Shown here one piece after another: positions 24,116 to 35,922 of a DNA stretch of 64,000 nucleotides (its first letter is position 1; each line of letters opens with the position of its first letter). Under the pieces are notes generated by a model. It worked only from the letters and a program-made list of their open reading frames with translations, had not been told where the DNA came from and searched no databases. The DNA lies in the NCBI RefSeq assembly GCF_901709675.1, contig NC_051099.1, forward strand, positions 2,604,001-2,668,000, written 5' to 3'. The stretch is from Syngnathus acus (lineage: Eukaryota; Chordata; Actinopteri; Syngnathiformes; Syngnathidae). Position numbers and translations under genes: made by a program.

Positions 24116-26190
24116 TCTCGGGGGGTGAGCCACTGACACGCTCCGGCGACGTACCTTTCATGGCGAAAGTTAATGTCTGGTCACGCTCGGCGCGCCCTTG
24201 GCTTGTCGCGTAGGCGATGTGGCTCATATTAGAGGGAGTTCAACGCCAAGTTGTGAGGAGCAGCGCTCCAACTTTAATCATGGGATCGTTTAGTAAAGAG
24301 CTTTCTTTCCTCTGCTGTGAGTCAGGCCTCTGCTGTGAGTCAGGCCAGGCGTATTAAAGCATAGATTGGGGAATTTGTCCAGTTAATAGAAGTTGTAAAA
24401 GTAGCAAAGTGGACAGTCGTAACACAAGAAAAATGTTTTGCATGAGTTTAGATTGGCATATACGTAAGAGAACTGTAGGTCAACCCAGACCAATAGGCTT
24501 TTAGTGTGAAATAGTGATGGATGTGAATTTGTAGAATGTGCGGGCGGGACTGTCAAGCGTCTGGTCAGAAGGCATTCAAAATGGATGCTTAGTTGTGGAA
24601 GTTTGCCGGTTGGTCATTTTTAGTATGAATGTTTGCTGTCTCGCATTTAGTAAACAATCTTGTGATTGGCAAGCAGCTGCTTAACCTGTCGTCATGTCCT
24701 CCATATGGCAGAGTCAGGGAGCCTCCCGTCCCGCGGTGAGCTCAGCGTGTGGTCGGGACCTGTCATAAACCTCCCAAGCCAAGCCAACTCAACTGTCACG
24801 CCGTAACCCCCTCAGTCAGACGTCAAAATGTTCCCGCTGTGCCATGAGGAATTAAAGGTGGGTTATATGTGAAGCCTTTTGATCCTCTTAGAAGTGTCTG
24901 AACAGTTTGCAGAAGAAATAAAAAGCACTAATCAGCTAATAGTCAAGTGCAACTGTAGTCTTGTGCAATGGCCATGGTTATCTTTGTCAATGAAATAGAT
25001 CCAAGTCATTGTTCTTTAACAATGTGCTGCAGCCGAATGACAGCAAAGCATGTGTAGTCCAAAAAGAAATAGCTGTACTCAACATGGTAGAGCAAGGTGC
25101 CACAAGATAACAGCAAATATAACGGAAGTCAAGATGTATGGTCAAGCAAAGTGGCCCTTTGTTGTGTTCATGTGTAATGTGCATTGTGTCTTCAAAACTA
25201 AAGTAATGTAATTGTAATGGACATAGCAGTGCTTATTGTAATGCCGCGTTTGACCACCAGGGGGCGGTACAATAGTCTTACTTTGCAGCCTGGAGACTTG
25301 TTATATGTATAAATATATTTCATACAGCTGGAAAGCCAAAGGATCAAATGTCCAGATTGATTTACTAATTGTACAACATCAAAGTAATGGGAAGAAAGGC
25401 CAGATTGTTGCCAAGTGATCCCAAAAGAGAAAAAGTCATTAGTCACCAGAGTTGGTATTTAGGTCCCAGTATTGTAGGCCATTAGGATCGGTTAATGGTA
25501 GGCGTTGTTTTGTGCTGAATAGCAGAATTTCAGGGAATGGTGAGGGTATGAAATGTCTGATGTTGTATATGATAGAATTGATGCGAAAGAAGACCTTTAC
25601 CTTTCCACCTTGTGCTGTTTTGGCTGGAACGTTTGAATCACGTTGTCATGGGAAGTCGACTCAACTGGCCATTGTCAGGTGCCGAGCAGAGGGATGCAAG
25701 CTTTCCTCCTGATTGCGGATGCACTGGGCGGCCTGCACTTCTCCTTCAATGTGGACCCATTTGCCTTGAAAATAAAAACAATATTGTGTGAATGTAGTTG
25801 ATGCACCAATTTGTGAATGTTAAACACAGCAAACAGATTCCTGTCTGCAGCCCACCCAAGTTGCAAGATGAATGAGCCAGTCTTTGTTTTGTAATTCAGA
25901 GTTCCTGGTCACATACATCATATTTGCAAGCACATAGATTATGAGAGCAAGAGCATTTATCATGTGACATCGGGTGTTTCCTTCACATGCTGATGTAGTG
26001 TTCTTCACAAGTGTCCCGTGGAGCGGTAAAGTGGTGTGTGCATCTAATAGCGGGATCAAAGTGTGCCTAGTTTCCATGCATGATGGCCATTCACAGCGAC
26101 TAGCAATGGCTGAGTGATTGCTAATGTCGTGTAACAGCAAAATAAATACATTGTGTCGGTAAAAAGGATGCGTGTAGTCCAATGTTGCTG
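24116..26190. other. Intergenic DNA without recognised genes
   Basis: Both strands were checked. Open frames are short and resemble nothing known, and no strong repeat is seen. One good CTCF-like motif lies at 25,252-25,268, listed separately. Confidence 0.6.
25252..25268 (+). promoter_or_regulatory. CTCF-like motif
   Basis: GACCACCAGGGGGCGGT matches the CTCF core at nearly every informative position, forward orientation. It lies 1.2 kb outside the right end of the palindrome. Confidence 0.65.
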
Positions 26191-26194
26191 TATG

Positions 26195-26666
26195 TAACAA
26201 AAGTACTTAAGTAGAAGTAGTGCAGCAATATTTTTGTCAACACATTTATCCCTACTATGCTAGTGTCACGAATGGGAGTGGAAATGGAGCAGGGAAACCA
26301 AGTGCAGCTTGGACCAGGGTTTATTGGCGGAACTCAAAATACAGACTCGGTAAACTGACGTAACTCACTAACAAAACCTAACAACAGGGTGACATTACCA
26401 ATGACAGCAACAGGAGCCAAAAGGACATCATGACGTTAACAATGATCCGACAGGGAGTGACACACAGACAGGACTTAAATACAAGACAGGTAACAAGAGG
26501 CAGGTGAGACTAATCATGGGCACACAGGAGGGGAGGGGCGAGCACACAGACACACGGACAGAAACCACGGAGATGATCGGGGACGAGCTGTGACAGTAAC
26601 AAAAGTACTCAAGTAGAAGTAGTGCAGCAGTATTTTTGTCAACACACTTATCCCTACTATGCTAGT
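26195..26666. mobile_element. Dispersed element flanked by ~70-bp direct repeats
   Basis: The stretch GTAACAAAAGTACT(T/C)AAGTAGA...CTACTATGCTAGT occurs at 26,195-26,270 and again at 26,598-26,666 with few changes. Between them lies about 325 bp beginning GTCACGAATGGG and ending GAGCTGTGACA, i.e. short inverted ends (TGTCAC / GTGACA). It resembles a non-autonomous DNA element inside a duplicated segment. The family is not identified. Confidence 0.5.
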
Positions 26667-26689
26667 TCATCGTTTGCCTACCTATTCCA

Positions 26690-26860
26690 CTTACCAAATA
26701 TTCCAAACTTTCAATTTTGAAATTCACCACAATTTCTCCAAATTTTCTTCATTTCTCAAGTAATTCAACTCGTTTCAACATCATTCGGCAGCATTCCCCG
26801 AAGAAGTTATTCATAGTTTTCGCCTTCACACGCAATTTCTCCAGAAATTGCATTTTCTAG
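26690..26860. repeat. Diverged copy of the AT-rich repeat seen at 4,630-5,080
   Basis: It shares the CTACCTATTCC, ACCAAA-ATTCCAAACTTTC and TTTGAAATTCA blocks in the same order, with more mismatches. Confidence 0.6.
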
Positions 26861-28600
26861 TTGATTAAAGCCGTTCGTTGAAATTAGCGCGCTGACATAA
26901 TACACCAGCGTTATAACAACATCGTTTTCTCTTTAAAATAACGGTCGCAAAATCTGCCAATTTTCAAAGTGGTGAACTTTCCATGGAAAGAAACCCGCAA
27001 TTCATCATGAAAACCTGCCAGGTATAAACAATATGTAATTGCTTAATGGGTCGCTTTTTGGGTGTTTAGCAAAATAAACGTATTGTTAATTTGACACCAA
27101 AATGAAGACTGTCAAATGTGAATGATGAAAAAAAAAAAAAGTATATAAAATGAGGCTTTCAAATCCTGAAAATACACACCGCTGTCAATCTAATTCTGTC
27201 ATGTCTTTTGTAAATAAATCTGCCTAAAGCCCCCACTGGCTGGAATATACCCCTTCAACAGGTGCTTGCTAGCTAGCTCGTGAGCTAACAGGCTACTAAG
27301 GCGATGGCCTGCCTGGGAATTTAAATAACACTAAACTGTTTAAAAAAAATAAAAATAATTACAGTGAAGATTTCTCTTAGCTAGCTACCTACACTGTTGT
27401 GATACAAGTTTTTTCTACCAAGGAAAATGGCACACTTTAAAATTGGAAATCATAATAGAATAACAATACAATTTTGTACATCATGTATTATTGCTGCAGT
27501 CTTGTGCTGTGCCGGCCTTGGCCACTGGGGGCAACGTAGAAAGACAAAGAAGAATAAAACTACTACTAGGCTAAGTGACTTTTTTTTCATAGAGGCTAAA
27601 GAATATGTGGCGTGGACCCCTGCTAACTGTAGACAGAAACAAATCTTGGAATTGACTTCACTTTGAATACATGAAAGTTAAAGGATGCCCATAGCAAGAC
27701 GCAAGGGAAGGGCAGGCGGGCGTTTCAGCAGAGTCAGATGGGGGTCATTTTCCCAGCCATCCAGAGAGGCCGGGACCTGAGACGCTCTCCGAGGGCAGCC
27801 CATCTAAGGGCTAATCCCCAGGAAATACATCCAGGTTTCAGCCGCTATTCCCCCCTTCCCATCCAAAAAAAAGCTCCGTAAATTCAAAGCATGTGTCCCG
27901 GGCAAGGGCCAATCCGAGAGCTGCGTTTCCCAGAGTCCGTGCTGATGAAATTTTATTCTTTGCACGAAAACGTGAGCGAGGGCGGAGGGAAAACATAGAA
28001 TAAAATAAAGCAAACATTGGAGGGAAGATCAAGGAGGAGGAGAAAAGGGTAAGAAGCTGGTCAACGCTTGGGGGGGAAAAAAGAAAAACGTTCCTTTATG
28101 AGTACGATCATGTCTCTGATCTCCAGATATCAACAAAATACATTTTTCCCAGGATGACAGCAAAGTTGTGTTGTTGTCGTGGGAAAAGTACGGAATTGTC
28201 TGCTCTGGATTGCTCGCCAGTCAGTTGAATAGTACAGCTCACTTCCCGGTCCACTATCAATCACCACTGGGGTTCCTCAGGGTGCCATTGTAAGGCATGG
28301 TCTAGTTTCGTTTTACACGACAATTTTGTCTTCATTGAATGAAACATGCGTGCTATTATATTGTAGGAGAGTCTAAGTTTTTTTTTGGTGGGGGGGAACA
28401 AAAGTGTAAATCAACAAATAGGAGCATTTGTGAACGCCAAGGCACATGTATTTATGGTTTGGCATTCGCTGAGTCATGTTTTTTTCGCCAAATTTTCAAA
28501 CTCAAGTTTTTTATTTTAGGGGACTTATCCCTGCTTAATCAATACTTTTTATGTGACATCATCATTTTCTGTTGTAAATATAATTTGATGGCCTGACCCT
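26861..28600. other. Intergenic DNA without recognised genes
   Basis: AT-rich sequence with short homopolymers. The open frames are unremarkable. It contains a CTCF-like motif at 27,519-27,535 (GGCCACTGGGGGCAACG, forward, one or two weaker positions). Confidence 0.5.
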
Positions 28601-28639
28601 ACGAGAAAAAACAACTGCCAAGTGGACAGTTTTTTTTTT

Positions 28640-29165
28640 TTTTCTGCTAACAAGATCGGCTGGCGTCCTTTTCATAATCTGATCCTCAGCCATTAAAGCG
28701 GACTGAAGGAGGAATCTCCAACATAAGGACAGCTTCTATCCCCCTCGCCCCCTCCCTCATGTCAGCTTCTGTACCCCCCCGCCCCTCTTTGCTGGTCTCC
28801 GTGACACCCGAAAAGGGTTAAATCCCTCCCCGGGCCGCCCTCCTCACACTTAGCGCGGGCAACCCGATAGCCGGCCGCCTTTTGATGGCCTGATTCCCCA
28901 GCTTAGGAGAATAAATTAAAAGCAAGCCTCCTCCTCGGAGCGCACCGCGGCTGCTGATTTAGGATTTGCATCTGGAATGGGAGCTTTCGCCTCCCTCCCT
29001 CTTTCCTTCCGCAATTTTCAGGGGGCTGTATATATTTTGATCAAATATGCGCCTAATGGAAGGCCGGTGCAACCGTCAATCAAACAAAGCCGCCGAGTTG
29101 TTGGTATGAGGACCTTTGAACTGAGCCCCCCCTCCAGCGTTGCTACCTATCCTTGGAAATAGTTT
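28640..29165. promoter_or_regulatory. Candidate enhancer about 26 kb upstream of pitx1
   Basis: A compact stretch of mixed composition holds transcription-factor words: TTGATGGCCTGATTCC, an octamer-like ATTTGCAT (about 28,966), TTTGATCAAA-type (TCF/LEF) near 29,035, CCTAATGG, and CAATCAAACAAAG near 29,074. No coding potential is visible. Texture and position fit a distal Pitx1 element such as the stickleback pelvic enhancer Pel, but I cannot align it, so this is inference. Confidence 0.3.
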
Positions 29166-29607
29166 CATTTAAAACACATTTGCTGATAGTTATAGTTGTC
29201 AACAGTTTGTCTTGTTTATACAAATGAAAACAGATACCAAAGAACTCAACCTGAGTACAGTAGGCAAGTATTTGTTGACAAAGAAGGCCACTTTGCACAA
29301 AGCGAAGAAGGCATCCTTGAAGGCGTGAGCGTGGATATAAATGGCCTTTTATCTGCATTGGCCGGCTCGCGGGGGTTATTGTGAGGTTATCCAAGGCCGT
29401 GCACACACCTACACACGCGCACATATTTCCACACCAGTATTCCTTCGCACACGCACGCACGGGTTAATGTGAGGGCCAGATCGAACGGGGTCAAGCCCGG
29501 CAGATAAACTCCGGCCCAGGAGGTTCCAGAGTCTCGGCGGATCTGCAAATCATTAAGCTCAAGGTGATTCACGACGGCTTCACCCGGGGGATTGTGGGAC
29601 CGTCCAG

Positions 29608-30671
29608 TAGTGTTAGCTCGTGAGTGAACGATTCGTTCAAAGGAACAAATCTTTTCAGTGAACGCGAGGGAACGAATCACTTCCTAAAGTGATTTGTTCT
29701 TTTTTCCGTTCATATGACTTCAACCAGTAGGTGTCGGTAATGCGCTTTGAAGCTGGTGCCACCTCGCCGTAAAACAAAACGAAGAAGAAAAGGACGTCAC
29801 TTCCCGTTCACGAACGAGTCAATGGGTGAACTGCCTTCCTTCCCGTGCATCAACGGATCAGTCAGTGAACGTGTTGCGTTTCCCTCCTGGCGTGAACTAT
29901 GCTTTGCGCCTGCAGACATTAAAGATGATCATGAAACATCATCATAAAGTACATTTCAAACACGCAATCTCATGTGAAATTGCAGTAGATACATTGGATA
30001 ACAATATTTAGGAGTATATATTCATACACGTTATTTAAAAACTGATAAGTGTTATAAAATAAAGATTACACAAAGAGAAGCATAATCTCCCCGTTTTTGC
30101 ATAACGGCGCATCCCTTCATGCAATAAAGTTAGCCGTTAGCTTGGAGAAAACGTGCATAAAAGAAATGGTGTTATATTGAGTGGTTCTTTCTTTCCATCG
30201 TAAATCCACATTCTGGCTTAGATAGTTCAAGCCAGGAGGGAGACGCAACACGTTCACTGACTGATCCGTTGACGCACGGGAAGGAAGGCAGTTCACCCAT
30301 TGGCTCGTTCGTGAACGGGAAGTGACGTCATTTTCTTCTTCGTTTTGTTTTACGGCGAGGTGGCACCAGCTTCAAAGCGTATTACCGACACCTACTGGTT
30401 GAAGTCATATGAACGGAAAAAAGAACAAATCACTTTAGGACACAGATGCGTTCGGTTAGTAAACAGGAAATGCAATTCACGACTTGTTCGTGAACGGGAA
30501 GTGACGTCATTTTCTTCTTCGTTTTGTTTTACGGCGAGGTGGCACCAGCTTCAATGCGCATTACCGACACCTACTGGTTGAAGTCATATGAACGGAAAAA
30601 AGAACGTTCACTCTCGTTCACTGAAAGGATTCGTTCCTTTGAACGAATCGTTCACTCACGAGCCAACACTA
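29608..30671. mobile_element. Long-TIR non-autonomous DNA transposon
   Basis: The left end (AGTGTTAGCTCGTGAGTGAA) and right end (reverse complement with one change) are inverted. The inverted match runs about 290 bp into the left side (to ~29,900) and continues on the right from ~30,225. On the right side a block of about 150 bp (GTTCGTGAACGGGAAGTGAC ... GTCATATGAACGG) is present twice, at 30,306-30,425 and 30,487-30,605. No transposase remains. Target-site duplication is unclear, so no superfamily is assigned. Confidence 0.7.
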
Positions 30672-31470
30672 AGGCTGACTGGCCTCGATCTTGTGTGAGG
30701 CTTTGTGTGTAACAAAAACACAACTTGTCCCTGCTTGAGTTGGAACCCTGACAGTGTTTGAAAACACGCTAAATGAAGAGCATCAAAGCTTGACGACAGC
30801 TTAAGAAAAATTACAAAAAAAAAAAAAAAAAAGATTGCATAAAAGCGTATTTGTCCAGCTGCTTTGCGAGCCGCAAATGTACTGTCAAAAATAGCGGCTT
30901 CAGTTCCACTTCTCAAAGATTTTTTAAAAATAAGTAAATGCCTCACCTCAACTAAATACCTCTGGAAAAACCTTTGGTGAATGGGTGGGGGCCGCTGTCA
31001 GTCCACACGTCGCCAGTCGGCTAAGTTGCATCCCGGTCCCGCACCTTCCGACTTTTTGATGTGATTATGGCGCAGCCCCAAGCCACCCAGGATGAAGGCT
31101 CACCCCGAGGGTGAGCTTTGCTGACTCAGCGAGGCTTTCATAGTCTTTGTCCTCTTTTGTTTGCCACCTTTCGTGACGATGCGTACAAGCACGCCACCCC
31201 TGACTCACCGTTTGCTTCGAAAGTTGTCAAGTTGCACTTCTTTGGCACCGATGATTTTAGTGTTCAGGCGTACGTGGTTGACAATGACATCAATTTATTG
31301 CAGCCTCCTCAACGTTCAAATATGTAGCAGATCTGCATGTTCATGAAAATATGATCATTGCAAGTGGCTCTTGAGAATCACTGCACTCCCTGACAAATTT
31401 TTTTAATGCATATTTTGCATTTCTTTTAATCAAATGTCAACTTGCTTGGGATTTTGTTGCAAAAGAACTA

Positions 31471-31474
<4 letters not shown>

Positions 31475-31550
<76 letters not shown>
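31475..31550. repeat. (CA)38 microsatellite
   Basis: Seventy-six uninterrupted bases of AC. It forms an opposed pair with the (TG) tract 140 bp further on. Confidence 0.98.
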
Positions 31551-31553
<3 letters not shown>

Positions 31554-31687
31554 TGGCACTGTGAGAAGGCGACAGCGAAAGGCCCCAAATCCTCCTATAA
31601 GCTCCTAATTGCGCCGCATTGTCCTGATGGACTTTGAACTCCAAATAGAGGACGGATGACACCAGACGCCATCACTCTTTGTGTCTG

Positions 31688-31690
<3 letters not shown>

Positions 31691-31770
<80 letters not shown>
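31691..31770. repeat. (GT)40 microsatellite
   Basis: Eighty uninterrupted bases of GT followed by GCGCGAG. With the CA tract at 31,475 it can form a hairpin, and alternating purine-pyrimidine DNA favours Z-DNA. Confidence 0.98.
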
Positions 31771-31775
<5 letters not shown>

Positions 31776-31913
31776 AGTGAGTGACAGGTCCTGGCTGGAG
31801 GTCCCGTCTTCCTAAAAGTATCACAAGCGATGGCTTAATGCATCAAGAGCCAGGTACCTGAAACTAATGAGCAGGACAGAAAATGGACATGTGTGGCCCA
31901 CATAGCTGAGAAA

Positions 31914-31964
31914 ACTCACTCACTCACTCACTCACTCACTCACTGACTGACTGACTGACTGTGT
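31914..31964. repeat. (CTCA)n-(CTGA)n tetranucleotide repeat
   Basis: About seven copies of ACTC followed by about four copies of ACTG, ending in TGTGTG. Simple repeat only. Confidence 0.9.
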
Positions 31965-32949
31965 GTAAGCTTAAAAAATGACAATGTACAAGAAGGCTTT
32001 CAAAAACCCTAACCCTAAACAACCATAAGTAGTACATCAGAAGAGGCACAACTTTACATTTGAATATAAAACCACATTTTTTTTTTTTTTTTAGCAAAGC
32101 ATGTATCTCAACATGGTGGGTGTTCACTGTATTGTTAAATCAAGTTGTATATTTTTCTTTACAGCGAGAAAATGGAGATTGTAAACATAGTGGACGTTAC
32201 AGGAAATCAGCCAAAATGAGACAACCAAGAGAGCAATCTGAAAATCAGGGTCCCCGTAATAACACCGCACTCTTTATTGAGGCGGGGGGGGGGGAAATTG
32301 CGCTATTTGTAATTAATGCTCAATTAAACTCCACGCGGTTGCCCCCCAAATCCCTCCGGTGAGCCCCCACAGCTGGTCTACATTGGCCCGCAGAGCTCTG
32401 GTTACCTTGTTAAGGTGCACGGGGGCTTCCACGCTGATCCCGGACAGCAGATTGCCTTTGAAAAAAATCAATACATAAATAAATACATCAATAAATAGCG
32501 TAATCACATGCAGATGGCCGAAACATTTGGGCGCAAACAATTAATAGAACTTTTTAGTGTGCTTTCTCGCAAATGGAGACCTTGTGACCTCAAGCGGTTA
32601 AGAGATTGCAGAGGGGACATTCCGCCACGTGTTGACTCTGAGTCAATGGTTACGTGAAAGTTACCTCACGACCGCCGTCGTGTTGCGACACGAGGCTCGC
32701 GTCACAATGTCGCAAAAGTGAGCCGGCCAGCCGATGCCACCGACATGTCACCCGGTGTCATCTCCGTGTTAACACCTCGGACGGGTTACGGGCGTGACAG
32801 CCAGAGTGAAATCGGCGGTGCAGCTGACAGACGGCCTCCCATGACCTCGCCGCTAACCCGCTGGTGAAGACAGCTGCTTTCATAACGGCGAGTACGCCGC
32901 AGAGGTCAACGGAATTATTTGATTTGTACCTTTTTGGTATTGCTGTTAG

Positions 32950-33070
32950 ACTGCGAGGAAGAAGGTCGCTTGGGAAGCGTCGCCGACTCCGCCTCCAACG
33001 CCGCAGGGGTGAGCACGCCCTGCGCCGAGACCCTCAAGGCTGTGCACCTTGATAAAACCTGAATAATAAA
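32950..33070 (+). other. Terminal-exon-like segment with stop and poly(A) signal
   Basis: A TTTGGTATTGCTGTTAG acceptor is followed by an open stretch reading CEEEGRLGSVADSASNAAGV then STPCAETLKAVHLDKT and TGA at 33,060-33,062. AATAAA overlaps at 33,065-33,070. Length, composition and signals look like a last coding exon, but no partner exon or protein family was recognised, so it may be a relic or chance. Confidence 0.2.
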
Positions 33071-33635
33071 AAAATTAAATAAAAATCAACAAGGGTGTGT
33101 CTCTTAATTATACATATATATAAATTTAGTTGCACAAAATGTCAGTGGAATTTTCTAGAAAAAAAAGCAAATGAGCAAATATTGACAGAGTGTTTAATGA
33201 AAGAGGAGATGATGAGCCAAGAAACAAAATTTGGGATTGGGTATTAATAATATGAATATACTTGTGTGTTTTCTTCAAAATCCGGGGCAGCACGGTTCCG
33301 AATGAACCAAAGTTTTTGAACGTGCTGGGCATGCCGATCAATAAAATCAAGGCTGGAGGAGATTGAGGCATGGATGAGATGGACCGACAGCATTTGCTTG
33401 GACACGCTTTGTGGTGGTGTCAAAATGGAGGTGACACATGTCTGAGTTCACGTTCACTGGTACTAACTCAGCTTACCTTGACGTGTCCCGTTTCCAGATG
33501 GCGAGTGAATTCAATTTGCAAATGAGCGCCGTTCACCAGCTTTGAAGAACCTCCATGCCTGCAAGCGCTGCTCGTCTTGACAAACAAGAGCAAGCGCGCT
33601 GCCAATTTTATTTGGCTGCGAGGCGTCCGTCGTCA

Positions 33636-33775
33636 CTACTTAAGGGGGTCCGAGTTCAGGCCGGGAGGAGACGCAGGAGCCTGACAGAAGAGCCTCGCAT
33701 CATCTCGCATCTGTGGTGAGAGAGACAAAGATGTTACCTACTTGTTCACACAAACTGACTTTATGACATTTACAG
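33636..33775 (+). promoter_or_regulatory. Promoter and 5' UTR of the lectin gene
   Basis: A TATA-like TACTTAAG (33,636-33,643) lies about 25-30 bp before a likely start near 33,668. The first, non-coding exon ends at 33,715 before GTGAGAGAG. The second exon begins at 33,776 after TTTACAG, 16 bases before the start codon. Confidence 0.5.
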
Positions 33776-33791
33776 GTCAAATCTGGCAGCC

Positions 33792-34584
33792 ATGCTTTCT
33801 TTTGCGGCAAACTTGTTCCTAGCGGGGGCGCTGCTGTTCACCGGGTCCTTCGCTCAGATTTTAAGATACGGTAACGAGAAAGCCGTCGGTGGCATCCGCC
33901 AAAAAGGCACAAGTGACTGTTTTTGTTGTCGCAGAGACTTTGGAGGAAGTTTTGGAAATGTGTCGCGTCCAGGACGTGCCCGTGGAACCTTGTGGTCAAG
34001 ATCTTTACCGCCTCAATGATGACACCTGCGTCAGAGTATCGCCCTATGGTCTGACTTTCCCCCATGCTGAGGTGAGACGGCGGACGGACGCGGCGCTGTG
34101 GTGCCTGCCCACTCAGCCGTGATCTCCATTTTAGGCTTTTTGCGATAAAGAAGGCGGCCAAGTGGTCACGCTGGCAAATCTGAACGAGTTCAGAAAGCTG
34201 CTGTGCATCGTCGCCACGGCGATCCCGCGCCGACTGCACTACTGGGTGGGCGCCATCAGAGATGGGGTGAGTATGACGGACGGCGCTCGGAACGCCATGT
34301 TAAGAAACGCTCACGCCGCAATGGTTCCGTCAGGATGACTTTGTGTGGGTGGACGGAAGCGGAATCATCCCTCCCGATGGCCCCTGGCGCCACAATCAGC
34401 CCGACAACTTTGGCGGCTACGAGAATTGCGTTTGGATGAACTCTTTCGGTAAGTCGGAGCTCCGCGCCGAAGTCCTCTCATGTGAGGTGTGTCTGAAACT
34501 TGCCGTCTTTGTCCAGACTGGGGCCAATTGAACGACGGGCCTTGCGATGACAGAACTCCGGTGGTGTGTCAGTACCCGGCCTAG
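33792..34584 (+). CDS. Secreted C-type lectin domain protein, 176 residues
   Basis: The coding exons are 33,792-33,870, 33,935-34,071, 34,135-34,266, 34,334-34,448 and 34,517-34,584. All borders are GT-AG and phases fit. Residues 1-22 form a signal peptide (MLSFAANLFLAGALLFTGSF, then AQ). The rest is a single C-type lectin-like domain: YWVGAIRDG, FVWVDGSG, the Ca2+/sugar motif QPD at 138-140, ENCVWM, and LND at 159-161 where most lectins have WND, followed by C164 and C172. In known families QPD favours galactose and EPN mannose; L for W in WND may weaken binding. AATAAA at 34,631 gives a short 3' UTR. Size and exon plan fit the small fish lectins related to type II antifreeze proteins and snaclecs. 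The gene is not part of the usual pitx1 neighbourhood and probably arrived by duplication. Confidence 0.85.
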
Positions 34585-35922
34585 CTGGCGTCTGCCGTCA
34601 ATCTCCCAAAAATTGCCAGCGTGCACCAGCAATAAAATTCAACCAGCAAGCAACTTCTCATGCCTGTTGTCGTTTTTGTTTGGAAAAACGTTCACGCTCC
34701 AGATTAGACCGTCGGCGACTTTGAGCTCCACCACGGGTCACGGCGCCGCGCAGCCAATCAACAAATTGCTAACTAACGAGGGAGCGAGAAGAAAGCTGTC
34801 ACACCTTCCTCGTCCTCTAGCAGGTTAAAAAAAGAACGTAAAAGAAAAACACGCTCCTTTTTCTGTGTGCAAAGACAACAGGGCGCTGTTGATGAATGGC
34901 ACTTTCTGCACGGTTTACTCTGCAGTGAAAACGCCTTGGAGTGACTCATTTTTCATACTGAAAGAAGAAGAAGAAGGGAGGGGAGGGGGGGGGACGGGCA
35001 CGGTTGGAAGACATCACAAATATTAGCCGCGTGTTTGAATGGGCCACTGAGAAAAACTCCAGTTGATGCAAAGTGGGCCCTTTGTTAGTTTTGGCTTCTT
35101 CAACTGCACCTTTCACCTTGTCAAAGGAGCCCGGCCAAAATTGCATTTTACCAGCAAGACAAACACTCAACTACATCTGACGCACTTACTATTTGTGATA
35201 AAAATTGCTTACTAAGTTTTTTTTTTTTGTCTTTACTGTCAAAACGCAACGTCTACACACCCCATTCAAAACCAGAGAGTGAACAAAATAAAATACAACA
35301 GGGCAGCCAGCCCTGGGATTTTTGAACATGGAGGACATCAGGTAGTTGTGTGTATTTGTCAGTTTGTGGGTGAAGAAAGAAAATAATTGCTATAAAAAAA
35401 AAACACCCGAGTCACTGAGGCTTGGTGGGAACACATGAGAACCTGTCGCTTGACAAGCGGCTGATTAATTACCATCAATGCAGGTGGCCGATTTGATTTG
35501 ACGTCAACGTGCTCACAATGAGGAGGCGCGGTGTCAAACGACACAACAATGGCCGACCGAGGTGGTGTGCGCGGGAGCTGCCATGTTTATTGAAGGACTG
35601 ACGACTTTTTTCAACGCCTTTTCCCGTGTTATTATTTATTTGCCCGCTACCATGACGACAGCGCGCATGCAGTCGTACAAAATCAACCATCTGTCATTCA
35701 AATTACACGTTGTGTATTTAAAACAATCCCATAACTTTGCCTTTTGAAATTTAGCCTAGCTTAATGCTAGCACACTGTAAGAAACACCATACACAGGCTA
35801 GCCAGTAGCGTATAAATAGCAATAAATACTTAAAATACTCACAGGTATGTATTCTTTAGCATCTGCAAAAACTAAGCAATATGACTGAGGCGTTGCAACT
35901 GACTTCCTGCATGTCTGAATTA

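Noticed and set aside
32003-32022. Telomere-like CCCTAACCCTAA
   Set aside because: Only two units. A similar pair near 5,229 shows such words are incidental.
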